A DNA stretch of 55,359 bases, taken from NCBI GenBank assembly GCA_018064425.1, contig JAGHVF010000010.1, positions 1 through 55,359 on the forward strand, written 5' to 3'. Below the pieces are notes generated by a model. It was given only the letters and a program-made list of their open reading frames with translations, made no database searches and was not told the origin of the DNA. The DNA comes from Candidatus Colinaster equi. GTDB lineage: Bacteria > Bacillota > Clostridia > Lachnospirales > Lachnospiraceae. Positions within the stretch are counted from its first letter, which is position 1, and each line of letters starts with the position of its first letter. A program made the translations under genes and the position numbers. This document shows, one piece after another, positions 21,801-31,300 of this stretch.

Positions 21801-22421
21801 ATTGCTATGCGAGATTTGGAGATTAGAGGAGCGGGCAATCTGTTGGGATTTAAACAGCATGGCCATATGGAAGCGGTAGGATATGACTTGTATTGCAAGA
21901 TGTTAAATGATGCGGTCAACAAATTGAAGGGAAAGCAAAGTGATGCCGAAGACTTCAATACGCAGATTGACTTGGATGTAGATGCATATATTCCGGCAGA
22001 CTATATTGTGAACGAAGTTCAAAAATTGGATATTTATAAGAGGATAGCATCTATAGAGAGCAATGAGGAAGCCACCGATATGGAAGCCGAGCTTAGAGAC
22101 AGATTTGGTAAAGTGCCTAATTGCGTTCACAATCTGCTGACGATTACGTTACTTAAGGTTATGGCGCATAAAGTGTTTGTTACCGACGTAAAGGGAAGTC
22201 ATGGCCGGATAAAGCTCACTATGCGACCGGATGCGGCAATAAAAGTAGAGAAAATCCCTGATTTGATGATAAAACAGGGTAAGAATCTAAAGTTTGTACC
22301 AAAAGGGGTACCGTATTTTACATACAAATACTATATGACGGATGTTGTAAGTAAGGATGAGGAGATGCTCATTACTTGTACACGCAGCCTGTTAAATGAT
22401 ATGATAGAGTTGTTGGTGTGA
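18888..22421 (+). CDS. mfd: Transcription-repair coupling factor
   Basis: The 1177-residue helicase removes stalled RNA polymerase and recruits UvrA. In order: UvrB-like N-terminal region, RNA polymerase-interacting domain (VGDYVVHETHGLGIYKGI), RecG-like motor with Walker A GDVGYGKTE (residues 655-663), DEEQRFG box, SATPIPRT, and QLRGRVGRT, then the C-terminal regulatory domain. There is no clear ribosome binding site; the ATG is five bases after the pth stop, so translation is probably coupled. Confidence 0.97.
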   Translation: MNAILNSLTEWADYSRTRENLLKKKQSVAVFGCIESQKVHMAEALSDGSRFRIIATYSEERVNKIVEDLRLYTGNVCVYPAKDLIFYQADIHNNKLVTERIRAIKKLAEKMPVVLVTTFDALLTPVVPLETYVSNTIKLLKGAETDVKKLATSLVNIGYERTHQVEEPGQFAIRGDIIDIFDLTEDNPIRIELWGDEIETIRSFDVDSQRSVEELQRISIFPASEIILTEDELKNGLHKVEKDAKELSKKFREEFLTEESHRIDVTFKTLKEDLEIIGRMTNLDGYINYFYDKLDYLLQYAPLDNSVLIIDEPGRVKEHIAAIEYEFEESMKTRLSKGYILPGQLKMLGSLSEMLSKCKGIPILMLSTLEERGTFIKADYKTSIEAKSISTYKNHFELLLSDLEKYKKNGYRVVLICPSRTRARRLAKDISDNDLPAIYTDDVMREPISGEILCIYGNMLKGFEYPLLKIVYISESDIFGRDERKKKKRKVFEGRKIRDFGELKVGDYVVHETHGLGIYKGIEKVEVEKVTKDYMKIEYRDGGILYILATGFDVIQKYASVDAAKKPKLSKLGTKEWTNTKAKVKSSVDEIAKELVDLYAARSSAKGFEYSKDTVWQSEFEEMFPYEETDDQLQAIADTKRDMESDRVMDRLICGDVGYGKTEIAIRAAFKAVSDGKQVALLVPTTILASQHYNTFTQRMKDFPVRVEVMSRFQSTAKIKEILKGLKEGAVDIVIGTHRLLSADVVFRDLGLLVVDEEQRFGVTHKEKIKKLKENVDVLALSATPIPRTLHMSLVGIRDMSVLEEAPGERLPIQTFVCEYNEQMVREAIIREKSRGGQVYYVYNRVNNIADVAASIQALVPEVNVSFAHGQMKETELENIMYDFVDGDIDVLVSTTIIETGLDISNVNTIIIHDSDRLGLSQLYQLRGRVGRTNKTAYAFLMYKRDRMLKEEAEKRLEAIREFTDLGSGFRIAMRDLEIRGAGNLLGFKQHGHMEAVGYDLYCKMLNDAVNKLKGKQSDAEDFNTQIDLDVDAYIPADYIVNEVQKLDIYKRIASIESNEEATDMEAELRDRFGKVPNCVHNLLTITLLKVMAHKVFVTDVKGSHGRIKLTMRPDAAIKVEKIPDLMIKQGKNLKFVPKGVPYFTYKYYMTDVVSKDEEMLITCTRSLLNDMIELLV

Positions 22422-22442
22422 TTAACACATGGGGGTATAAAA

Positions 22443-23120
22443 ATGGGTATTGATTGGAATCAGGAGTTGCTATACATTTCTCAATTATTATTGGCAGCAG
22501 GTTGCGGATTGCTCATTGGATTTGAGAGACAGTCCAGAACAAAAATGGCCGGAATCAGAACTCATATTATGGTGTCATTGGCCTCATGCCTTATGATGAT
22601 AATATCAAAATACGGCTTTATGGATGTAATTACGATTAACGGAATATCAATAGATGCATCCAGAGTGGCAGCAGGTATCATTACAGGAATGGGTATTCTC
22701 GGAGGAGGACTTATTCTGACCGGTAAACAGGGATTTGTAAGTGGTGTAACTACGGCTGCGGGTGTATGGGCTACTGTTGGTGTCGGCATGGCAATTGGTT
22801 CCCAGATGTACATTTTAGGCTGTGCAGCTACATTGTTTATTTTGGCTGTGCAAATATTGTTCCATCGGAATATCAAAATGGCAGGTGTAAGCTGGAGAGG
22901 TACGATTGTTGCGGAATGTGATAAGAATCCGGACGCTATTAACGGATTATTGCAGGAGTTAGCTGAAAAGAAGGTTGAAGTTACCAGAAGCAAATGTGAT
23001 TTCAAGGGCGAAAACAGATGCGTATTACACCTTATGGTAAATATTTCGCCAAAATATTCGAGAGAACAGATAGTAAATTTGCTTGGTGAGATGCCGCAGA
23101 TAAATACATTTGAGATATAA
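22443..23120 (+). CDS. MgtC/SapB family membrane protein
   Basis: A 225-residue protein with four to five predicted membrane helices in the first 140 residues, carrying the MgtC signature GLLIGFERQSRTKMAGIRTH and GILGGGLI, and a soluble C-terminal domain of about 85 residues. MgtC proteins are tied to growth in low magnesium and to ATP synthase or phosphate control in some bacteria; the role here is not known. It is 21 bases after mfd and 13 bases before a TetR gene. Confidence 0.88.
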   Translation: MGIDWNQELLYISQLLLAAGCGLLIGFERQSRTKMAGIRTHIMVSLASCLMMIISKYGFMDVITINGISIDASRVAAGIITGMGILGGGLILTGKQGFVSGVTTAAGVWATVGVGMAIGSQMYILGCAATLFILAVQILFHRNIKMAGVSWRGTIVAECDKNPDAINGLLQELAEKKVEVTRSKCDFKGENRCVLHLMVNISPKYSREQIVNLLGEMPQINTFEI

Positions 23121-23133
23121 TGCAGAGGTTGTT

Positions 23134-23721
23134 ATGAGTAAGAAGAGTATGGAAGAAAAGCTTGCTGACAGTTTTATGTCGTTAGCTTCCCGTAAGACGA
23201 TAGACAAAATAACAATTAAAGATATAACAGATGATGCGGGAGTGATTCGCTCAACCTTTTATAATCATTTTCAGGATAAATATGAACTGCTTGAGTGGAT
23301 TATTTTCTATCGCTTGCTCGGCAGAGTGGATGTAATGGTTGAAAACGGTATGCTCAAAGAGGCAATTATCGTTGCCGGTCGAAATATTCTTCAAGATAAG
23401 GATTTCTACAAAAATGCTGCAAAATTGACAGGTCAGAATTCATTTGAATCGATCGTGGAAAGATGTATTGCAGAGTTGTTCATGAAATTCTTTTTCAAGA
23501 ATCCGCATGCTCCGAATGCACGTAATCCATGGATTACGCCGGAGAGAATCGCAGGATATTATGCACATGGGATGACATACATATTTTTGATGTGGATAGC
23601 TGCGGATATGGTGGTGCCGCCCGAGGAGATGGCACAAGTGTATGTATATATAGAAGACAGAAGTTTGCTTGATGCGCTTAGAGAGCTGGGAGTAGATCCG
23701 AGTACGGTGGGACAGCAATAA
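23134..23721 (+). CDS. TetR family transcriptional regulator
   Basis: A 195-residue regulator. The N-terminal helix-turn-helix spans about residues 22-50 (KITIKDITDDAGVIRSTFYNHFQDKYEL), the classic TetR layout. The C-terminal ligand domain ends in YVYIEDRSLLDALRELG and resembles the DhaS-like TetR group. ATG 23134 has AGAGG five bases upstream; the frame also reads from a TTG at 23110 inside mgtC, which is less likely. The next genes encode an MMPL exporter and a heptad-repeat protein whose promoter carries a palindrome, so it may repress them. Confidence 0.9.
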   Translation: MSKKSMEEKLADSFMSLASRKTIDKITIKDITDDAGVIRSTFYNHFQDKYELLEWIIFYRLLGRVDVMVENGMLKEAIIVAGRNILQDKDFYKNAAKLTGQNSFESIVERCIAELFMKFFFKNPHAPNARNPWITPERIAGYYAHGMTYIFLMWIAADMVVPPEEMAQVYVYIEDRSLLDALRELGVDPSTVGQQ

Positions 23722-23885
23722 CAGGTGATAATATTGTTGCTGCAATTATAACTTGTGAGGAAGTACGAGAGTAATCAGACCGACAAAATGCTTGGAATGG
23801 CGTTGCGAAATAGACAAAAACGACAAAATGTATAAAAACCATAAACACATATAGCTCGACAGTTTAATACGAATAGACAAATACA

Positions 23886-23921
23886 GGGAATTGCATATTC
23901 AAATATGCAGTTCTCTTTTTT
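23886..23921 (+). promoter_or_regulatory. Palindrome: terminator and/or TetR operator
   Basis: Arms GAATTGCATATT (23888-23899) and AATATGCAGTTC (23902-23913) form a 12-bp inverted repeat with one wobble and a two-base centre, followed by CTTTTTT. It can act as a terminator for the mgtC-tetR genes, but it also overlaps the -35 of the MMPL promoter, as a repressor operator would. Confidence 0.6.
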
Positions 23922-23926
23922 ATACT
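23898..23926 (+). promoter_or_regulatory. Promoter of the MMPL/heptad-repeat operon
   Basis: -35 TTCAAA (23898-23903) inside the palindrome, 17-base spacer, -10 TATACT (23921-23926), 53 bases before the MMPL start. Confidence 0.55.
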
Positions 23927-23978
23927 GTGAATCGAAAGAACGGTAGAATACAAAGAATATTCAGAAGGAAGTGAATTG

Positions 23979-26051
23979 ATGAAATCATTTGGAAAGGGAA
24001 TCGTAAAGGGAAGATATGTAATTCTTTTGTTGGCAGTGATATTGCTTATTCCGGCGGCGATAGGCTATGTAAAGACCAGAATAAACTATGATGTTTTGTC
24101 ATATTTGCCCAAAGATATTGAGACAATGGTAGGTCAAAACATTCTGGCGGATGATTTTGGCACAGGAGCATTTTCAATGTGCGTAGTTGAAGGAATGGAA
24201 TTCAAGGATGTTGCCAAACTTAAGCAAAAGATTGAGAAAGTGGACCATGTAAAAAGGGTGCTTTGGTATGATTCGGCGATGGACCTTTCTGTTCCGGTGG
24301 AGATATTACCGGAAGATTTGCAGGCTGTGTTTATTGATGGCGATGCGACTTTGTTAGCGGTAATTTTTGATACAACGATGTCGTCGGACGAGACAATGGA
24401 TGCAATAGAGAATATCAGAAAAGTGACGGCCGGTCAGGTGTTTGTCAGCGGAATGAGTGCGGTGGTAACGGATACGAAGAATCTTTCAAATAAAGAGACT
24501 CCGATATATGTTTGCCTGGCAGTGGCTTTATCGGTGGTGGTACTTGCGCTGTCGATGGATTCCTTTTTGATTCCGTTGTTTTTTTTGTTAAGTATAGGAA
24601 TGGCGATTATATACAACCTTGGAAGCAATATTTTTATGGGACAGATATCGTATATCACCAAGGCGTTGGCAGCAGTACTTCAATTGGGTGTAACGATGGA
24701 TTATTCGATATTCCTATGGCATAGCTACAAGGAAAAGCAGGATATATGTTCGGATAAAAAAGAAGCAATGGCAGAAGCTATTGCAGCTACGATAAGCAGT
24801 GTGGTAGGCAGTTCGATAACGACAATTGCGGGCTTTGTGGCATTAATGTTTATGAGTTTTACCCTGGGATTGGATTTGGGCATAGTTATGGCAAAGGGTG
24901 TTGTATTTGGCGTAATTTGCTGCGTGACGGTTCTACCTTCAATGATATTGATATTTGACAAGGCAATTGAAAAAACAAGCCATAGATGTCTTATTCCTGA
25001 TATGAGCAGGCTATCGGGGTTTGTTACAAAACATTATAAGGGGATTGCGTGTCTTTTTGTAATAATATGGATACCTGCTATATGGGGATATGTTAATACA
25101 GATGTTTATTACAATCTTGATCAGACTTTACCGAAAGAGCTTGATTGTATTCAGGCAAATGATAAGTTGAATGAGCATTTTAAGATGAATGCGACTCATA
25201 TTATTCTTGCTGATGCTAAGCTAAACGATAAGGATATGAGCAGAATGCTTGGTGAGATTAAAGAAGTGCCGGGAGTTAAGAGCACATTGGGATTGAGCAC
25301 ATTCCTGGGACCCTTGATTCCCAAGAGCTTTATACCGGAGGATTTAAAATCCGATCTTGTTAATGATGAATACCAGTTGGTGATGGTGATGTCCGAGTAT
25401 CCCGTAGCGTCTGACGAAGTAAACAATCAGGTGGATGCAATCAATGTGATAATGGACAAATATGATACAAAAGGAATGCTAATCGGAGAGGCTCCGTGTA
25501 CTAAAGATTTGATTAATATTACGGCAATTGATTTTAAGGTGGTAAGTGCTGTTTCTATCGGCGCCATTTTTATTATTATCATATGTGTGTTCAAATCAAT
25601 ATCTTTACCGGTTATTCTCGTTACGGTTATTGAGTTTGCTATCTTTATCAATATGGGTATTCCATATTATACGCATACTACGTTGCCCTTTATCGCATCC
25701 ATTGTAATTGGAACAATTCAGTTGGGTGCTACGGTTGATTATGCAATATTGATGACCAATAGATATAAAACGGAAAGGGCTTTGGGACTCGGCAAGAAGG
25801 AAGCGGTTGAAATTGCACATTCCACAAGTATTTCATCGGTGCTTGTATCGGCATGCAGTTTCTTTGCGGCGACTTTCGGAGTAGGACTTTATTCAAATAT
25901 AGATATGATAAGTTCACTGTGTACATTGATGGCAAGAGGCGCACTTATCAGTATGGCAGTAGTTTTGCTGGTGTTGCCGAGCATGTTTATGTTATTTGAC
26001 GGTTTGATATGTAAGACAAGTAAAGGTTTCAAAGCAGTAGAGCAGATGTAG
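23979..26051 (+). CDS. MMPL/RND family membrane exporter
   Basis: A 690-residue protein with the duplicated RND layout: membrane helix (about 11-31), a soluble loop of about 130 residues, five helices, then the same pattern again from about residue 352. Each half has the MMPL-type helices (LQLGVTMDYSIFLWHSYKE and IQLGATVDYAILMTNRYKTE) with a conserved Asp in the membrane that would carry protons. MMPL proteins move lipids or small molecules out of the cell. ATG 23979 follows AAGGAAGTGA; a TTG three bases earlier is less likely. Confidence 0.9.
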   Translation: MKSFGKGIVKGRYVILLLAVILLIPAAIGYVKTRINYDVLSYLPKDIETMVGQNILADDFGTGAFSMCVVEGMEFKDVAKLKQKIEKVDHVKRVLWYDSAMDLSVPVEILPEDLQAVFIDGDATLLAVIFDTTMSSDETMDAIENIRKVTAGQVFVSGMSAVVTDTKNLSNKETPIYVCLAVALSVVVLALSMDSFLIPLFFLLSIGMAIIYNLGSNIFMGQISYITKALAAVLQLGVTMDYSIFLWHSYKEKQDICSDKKEAMAEAIAATISSVVGSSITTIAGFVALMFMSFTLGLDLGIVMAKGVVFGVICCVTVLPSMILIFDKAIEKTSHRCLIPDMSRLSGFVTKHYKGIACLFVIIWIPAIWGYVNTDVYYNLDQTLPKELDCIQANDKLNEHFKMNATHIILADAKLNDKDMSRMLGEIKEVPGVKSTLGLSTFLGPLIPKSFIPEDLKSDLVNDEYQLVMVMSEYPVASDEVNNQVDAINVIMDKYDTKGMLIGEAPCTKDLINITAIDFKVVSAVSIGAIFIIIICVFKSISLPVILVTVIEFAIFINMGIPYYTHTTLPFIASIVIGTIQLGATVDYAILMTNRYKTERALGLGKKEAVEIAHSTSISSVLVSACSFFAATFGVGLYSNIDMISSLCTLMARGALISMAVVLLVLPSMFMLFDGLICKTSKGFKAVEQM

Positions 26052-26067
26052 AAGTGAGGATAATACA

Positions 26068-28128
26068 ATGTGGAAAGAGAAATTGATGAATCATAAGTTT
26101 GCGATTATAAAAACAGTAGCAGGGATAATGGTGGTAGTGCTTGCGTGTACAGGCGTGGGTGTATATGCAGCATCATCCGATAAAAATGTTATTGAGAATA
26201 ATGATACGGTAAATGCAAAAGAAGATGTACAGGACGATGAAGGGGTTAAAGCGCTTCAGGATATAATTGCTACACAGGTTGGACAATCAAGCGACGATGT
26301 GGATAAAGAAGAGAGCGTATTTGTTGTTGCAGATGCAAATGGTGCTGTTTCGGATGTTATTGTAAGTGATTGGTTAAAAAACAAGGACGGTGCCGATACA
26401 ATTGTCGACGCTTCAGACCTTACCGATATTCAAAATGTAAAGGGTGATGAAGAGTACAAGGCAAACGGAGAAGATATTACATGGGAAGCCAAAGGCGCAG
26501 ATATTTACTATCAAGGTAAGACAGATAAAGAGCTCCCTGTTGATGTGCAGGTAAAGTATTATCTCGACGGCGAGGAAATGAAAGCCGAGGATATGGTTGG
26601 AAAAAGCGGTAATGTAAAGATTCGTTTTGATTATGATAATCATGAGGTTCGTACTGCAAATATATCGGGTAAAGATGTTGATGTTTATGTTCCTTTTACC
26701 GTAATGAGTGCTGTGGTTTTACCATGTGACAGATTTACGAATGTTACGGTTACAAACGGAAAAGTGATGGGAGAAGGTAACAATAACATTGTTATGGGAC
26801 TTGCTTTTCCGGGATTGACAGAAAGCCTCAACGTTGATGCTGATTTGCTTGATGAGAAGAATATCGATATTCCGGAGTATGTGGAGGTAGAGGCAGTAAC
26901 AAATGATTTTGCACTTGATATGACACTTAGCGTTGTGTTGAGTGATGCATTATCCGATATTCACCTGACCGATTCAATTGATTTAAGCGAGTTAGAGGAC
27001 AGCATGGATGAACTCTCAGATGCGACAGGACAGCTTGAAGACGGTACAGGTACCTTGGCAGATGGCGTTAAAACATTAAATGATAAAACAGGCGAATTTA
27101 AGGATGGAGTCGCCGAATTGAGTGATGGAGTGGGTAAATACACAGACGGTGTTATGACACTTTCGGACGGAATAGTTACTCTTTTGGATGGAACAGGAAA
27201 GTTAAGCGACGGTGCAGCAAAGTTATCTGACGGTGCGTCAGAGTTAAACAGCCGTGTGCAGGATATTACATTGCCAAAAGTTGAGCTTACGGATGAGCAG
27301 AAACAGCAGATTAGAGATGCGGTTGCTGCGGATGCCAATGGTGATATTGCAAAAGGGGCTCAGGAAATGGCTACAACAATAGGAAATCAGACATCTGATG
27401 TGCTTACAAGTAATGCCGCAACTATTGTCGGTAATGCGCTTTCGGGCGATAATTCCACAATTGTATCAAGCATTGTAGGAGCACTCATGGCACAGGGAAT
27501 TCCGCAAGACCAGGCAACAAATATGGTAAAAGCGATCGCCGCATCAACTTTGCAGGAAGTGGGAGCTACATTGGGCTCTCAGGAGGTAGCAACCAATTTG
27601 TATAACGGATGCAAGGATGGATTGACGCAATCGGCAGCATCAGGAGCAGTTGCCGGTGCAGAAGCAGTAGCAGGTGAAGTAAACAGTACGCTTGATTCGT
27701 ATTCGGGCAAGTTTACTGAATTAAAGCAAGGAACCGAACAATTGGCAAATGGTGCAAGTGAAGTGGCGGACGGTGCAAAGCAGGTTAATGACGGAGCGGA
27801 AAAACTTAATGCCGGAGCGGCACAGCTTAATTCCAATTCGGATGCTTTGCGAAACGGAGCTGACAAACTAAGCGACGGAAGTGTTCAATTGTCGGATGGT
27901 GTAGCTAAACTGTTGGACGGTGCCAATGACCTTAATGACGGAATGATAAAGTTTGATAAAGAAGGTATAAGCAAACTTACCGATGCGCTTGAAGGTGACG
28001 GAAAGAATGCGCTTGACAGATTGAATGCTACAATGGATGCTGCCAAGAGCTATCATACATTCACAAAACTGCCGGAGAATAAGGCAGGTAGCGTAAAATT
28101 CATTATAAGAACACAGGCAGTTAAGTAA
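26068..28128 (+). CDS. Secreted LxxG heptad-repeat protein
   Basis: A 686-residue protein with one N-terminal membrane helix or signal (about residues 12-33), an extracellular domain to about residue 310, then two blocks of seven-residue repeats of the form L-x-D-G-x-x-x (about 313-392 and 551-630), separated by an alanine-rich helical segment of about 150 residues. Such repeats occur in YhgE/Pip-like and MMPL-associated envelope proteins. There is no second membrane segment at the C-terminus. It is 16 bases after the MMPL gene and probably works with it outside the membrane; the exact role is unknown. Confidence 0.8.
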   Translation: MWKEKLMNHKFAIIKTVAGIMVVVLACTGVGVYAASSDKNVIENNDTVNAKEDVQDDEGVKALQDIIATQVGQSSDDVDKEESVFVVADANGAVSDVIVSDWLKNKDGADTIVDASDLTDIQNVKGDEEYKANGEDITWEAKGADIYYQGKTDKELPVDVQVKYYLDGEEMKAEDMVGKSGNVKIRFDYDNHEVRTANISGKDVDVYVPFTVMSAVVLPCDRFTNVTVTNGKVMGEGNNNIVMGLAFPGLTESLNVDADLLDEKNIDIPEYVEVEAVTNDFALDMTLSVVLSDALSDIHLTDSIDLSELEDSMDELSDATGQLEDGTGTLADGVKTLNDKTGEFKDGVAELSDGVGKYTDGVMTLSDGIVTLLDGTGKLSDGAAKLSDGASELNSRVQDITLPKVELTDEQKQQIRDAVAADANGDIAKGAQEMATTIGNQTSDVLTSNAATIVGNALSGDNSTIVSSIVGALMAQGIPQDQATNMVKAIAASTLQEVGATLGSQEVATNLYNGCKDGLTQSAASGAVAGAEAVAGEVNSTLDSYSGKFTELKQGTEQLANGASEVADGAKQVNDGAEKLNAGAAQLNSNSDALRNGADKLSDGSVQLSDGVAKLLDGANDLNDGMIKFDKEGISKLTDALEGDGKNALDRLNATMDAAKSYHTFTKLPENKAGSVKFIIRTQAVK

Positions 28129-28147
28129 TCCTTAAGTTGATTGCCTT

Positions 28148-28178
28148 GAGGACTCGTATTATAGCGGGTCCTCTTTTT
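28148..28178 (+). terminator. Terminator after the heptad-repeat gene
   Basis: A 9-bp stem (28148-28156 with 28165-28173, one wobble), loop TATTATAG, followed by five T residues. Confidence 0.88.
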
Positions 28179-28194
28179 ATTTTACCTTAATATG

Positions 28195-28223
28195 TTCACA
28201 TTTTACGGTGCTTGTGCTAATAT
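28195..28223 (+). promoter_or_regulatory. Promoter of ileS
   Basis: -35 TTCACA (28195-28200), 17-base spacer, -10 TAATAT (28218-28223). The leader of about 75 bases is too short for a T-box element and contains no T-box core motif. Confidence 0.65.
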
Positions 28224-28304
28224 AGTATAGATTGTGGGTTGGTATGCCCTCATATATTTATCACAAATAAAGTTTTTTTATATATATGGAAAGGATGTTT
28301 TACT

Positions 28305-31300
28305 ATGTACAATTCGGTTGATACAACTCTGAATTTTGTTGACAGAGAAAGAAAGACTCTGGAATTTTGGAATGAGCAGGATATATTCCGTAAGAGTATG
28401 GAACAGCGCAAGCAGGGACCAACATATACATTCTATGACGGACCGCCTACAGCCAACGGAAAGCCGCATATCGGTCATGTGCTCACACGTGTTATTAAGG
28501 ATATGATTCCGAGATATCGTACAATGAAAGGATATATGGTACCACGTAAAGCCGGATGGGATACACATGGACTTCCCGTAGAGCTTGAGGTTGAGAAGCT
28601 TCTTGGCCTTAACGGTAAAGAGCAGATTGAAGAGTATGGTATGGAGCCTTTCATTGATAAATGTAAGGAATCCGTATGGAAATATAAAGGTATGTGGGAA
28701 GATTTCTCAGGTACTGTAGGTTTCTGGGCAGATATGGATGATCCGTACGTAACATATCATGATGATTATATCGAGTCTGAATGGTGGGCTTTAAAGCAGA
28801 TATGGGATAAAGGTTTATTGTACAAGGGATTCAAGATTGTACCATATTGCCCTCGTTGCGGTACTCCGTTGTCTTCTGCGGAAGTTTCTCAGGGATACAA
28901 GACAGTAAAAGAGCGTTCTGCAGTTGTAAGATTTAAGGTAGTGGGAGAGGATGCGTATATCCTTGCATGGACAACAACACCTTGGACTTTACCTTCTAAC
29001 GTTGCGCTTTGTGTTAACCCTGATGAAGAATATATTAAGGTTAAAGCTGTAGACGGATATACATACTATATTGCAAAAGCACTTGCAGATAAGGTTTTGA
29101 ATCAGCTTTTGGATAAGGATGCCACAGGCCCTTCTTATGAAGTGCTTGAGACATATAAGGGTACAGACCTTGAAGGAAAAGAGTATGAGCCGCTTTATGC
29201 ATGTGCAAAGGCTGAAGCTGATAAGCAGAAGAAAAAGGGCTTTTATGTAGTATGCGATACATACGTAACAATGACAGACGGTACAGGTATCGTACATATT
29301 GCTCCTGCATTCGGTGAAGATGATGCCAATGTCGGAAGAAACTATGATCTTCCGCTTGTACAGATGGTTGATGACAAGGGTGTAATGTTGGATGTCACAC
29401 CTTTTGGTGGCATGCGTTGTAAGCCTACACAGGCTGAGATAGATAAGGGAGCTCAGAGCGCTGATCCGGCAGTTATCAAAGAATTGTCAGAGCGTAAATT
29501 GCTCTTTGATGCACCAAAATTTGAGCATGATTATCCGCATTGTTGGAGATGTGATACACCACTTCTCTATTATGCAAGAGAGAGCTGGTATATCAAGGAA
29601 ACAGCGGTAAGAGATGATCTTATCAGAAACAATAATACAGTTAATTGGATACCGGAATCAATCGGTAAGGGAAGATTCGGTAATTGGCTTGAGAATATCC
29701 AGGATTGGGCTATTTCTCGTAACAGATATTGGGGTACACCACTTAACATCTGGGAGTGCGAATGCGGTCATAGAGAATGTATCGGATCAAGAGAAGAACT
29801 CGCTAAGTTTAGCGGTAATGACAAGTCAAAGACTGTGGAATTGCATAGACCGTACATTGATGAGATAACAGGCGCTTGTCCTGAGTGCGGTAAGACAATG
29901 AAGAGAGTGCCTGAAGTACTTGATTGCTGGTTTGATTCGGGTGCTATGCCGTTTGCTCAGCATCATTATCCGTTTGAAAATAAGGACCTTTTTGAGAATC
30001 AGTTCCCTGCACAGTTCATATCTGAAGCAGTAGATCAGACAAGAGGCTGGTTCCATTCGCTTATGGCTGAGAGTACTTTGCTGTTCAATAAGGCTCCGTA
30101 TGAAAACGTAATTGTTCTTGGACATGTTCAGGATAAGAACGGACAGAAGATGAGTAAGAGTAAAGGAAATGCCGTAGATCCGTTTGAAGCGTTGAATAAG
30201 TACGGCGCTGATGCAATTAGATGGTATTTCTATATTAATTCCGCACCATGGCTGCCTAACAGATTCCATGGTGATGCCGTAGTTGAAGGCCAGCGTAAAT
30301 TCATGGGAACATTGTGGAATACATACGCATTCTTTGTTCTCTATGCTAATATTGATGAATTTGATGCAACCAAATACTCGCTTGACTATGACAAGCTCTG
30401 TGTTATGGATAAATGGTTGTTATCAAAGATGAATACAATGGTTGGAGAGGTTGATACATGCCTTGATAACTATAAGATACCGGAAGCTGCCAGAGCACTT
30501 GATGCATTCGTAGATGAGATGAGTAACTGGTATGTTCGCCGCGGTCGTGAAAGATTCTGGGCAAAGGGCATGGAGCAGGATAAGATTAATGCATATATGA
30601 CTTTGTACACAGCTCTTGTAACTGTGGCAAAGGCAGCAGCTCCGATGATTCCTTTTATGGCGGATGATATATATCGTAATCTTGTATGTTCGCTTGATAA
30701 GAATGCACCTATTTCTGTTCATTTGTGCGATTTCCCTACTGTCGATGAGAAGATGGTAGACAAAGAGCTTGAGAGCAAAATGGATTCGGTTGTTGATATT
30801 GTTGTTATGGGACGTGCATGCCGTAACGGAGCCAATATAAAGAATCGTCAGCCAATCGGTCAGATGTTTGTAAAGACTGAAGAGGAGCTTAGCGATTTCT
30901 ACAAGGAGATTATTGCAGAAGAGCTTAATGTTAAAAACGTTGTATTTACAGATGATGTAAGAGATTTTACAACATATACATTCAAGCCGCAGCTTAAGAC
31001 GGTTGGACCTAAGTATGGTAAACATCTTGGATTCATTCAGAAGACACTTGCCGGACTTGATGGCAATAATGCGATGGATGAGTTGGAAAAGGCAGGCGCT
31101 CTTAAATTTGAAGATAATGGCGAAGAAATAGTACTTACTAAAGAAGATTTGCTTATCACAATGGCACAGAAGGACGGATTTGCTTCAGAAGCTGATAACA
31201 AGATAACTGTAGTACTTGATACTACGCTTTCTGATGAACTTATCGAAGAAGGTAACGTTAACGAGATTATCAGTAAGATTCAGACAATGCGTAAAGATGC

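Noticed and set aside
27000-27960. Tandem DNA repeat or CRISPR-like array
   Set aside because: The periodicity comes from seven-residue protein repeats; DNA units vary and there are no spacers.
28179-28304. T-box riboswitch upstream of ileS
   Set aside because: The leader is only about 75 bases and has no T-box core or specifier-like stem.
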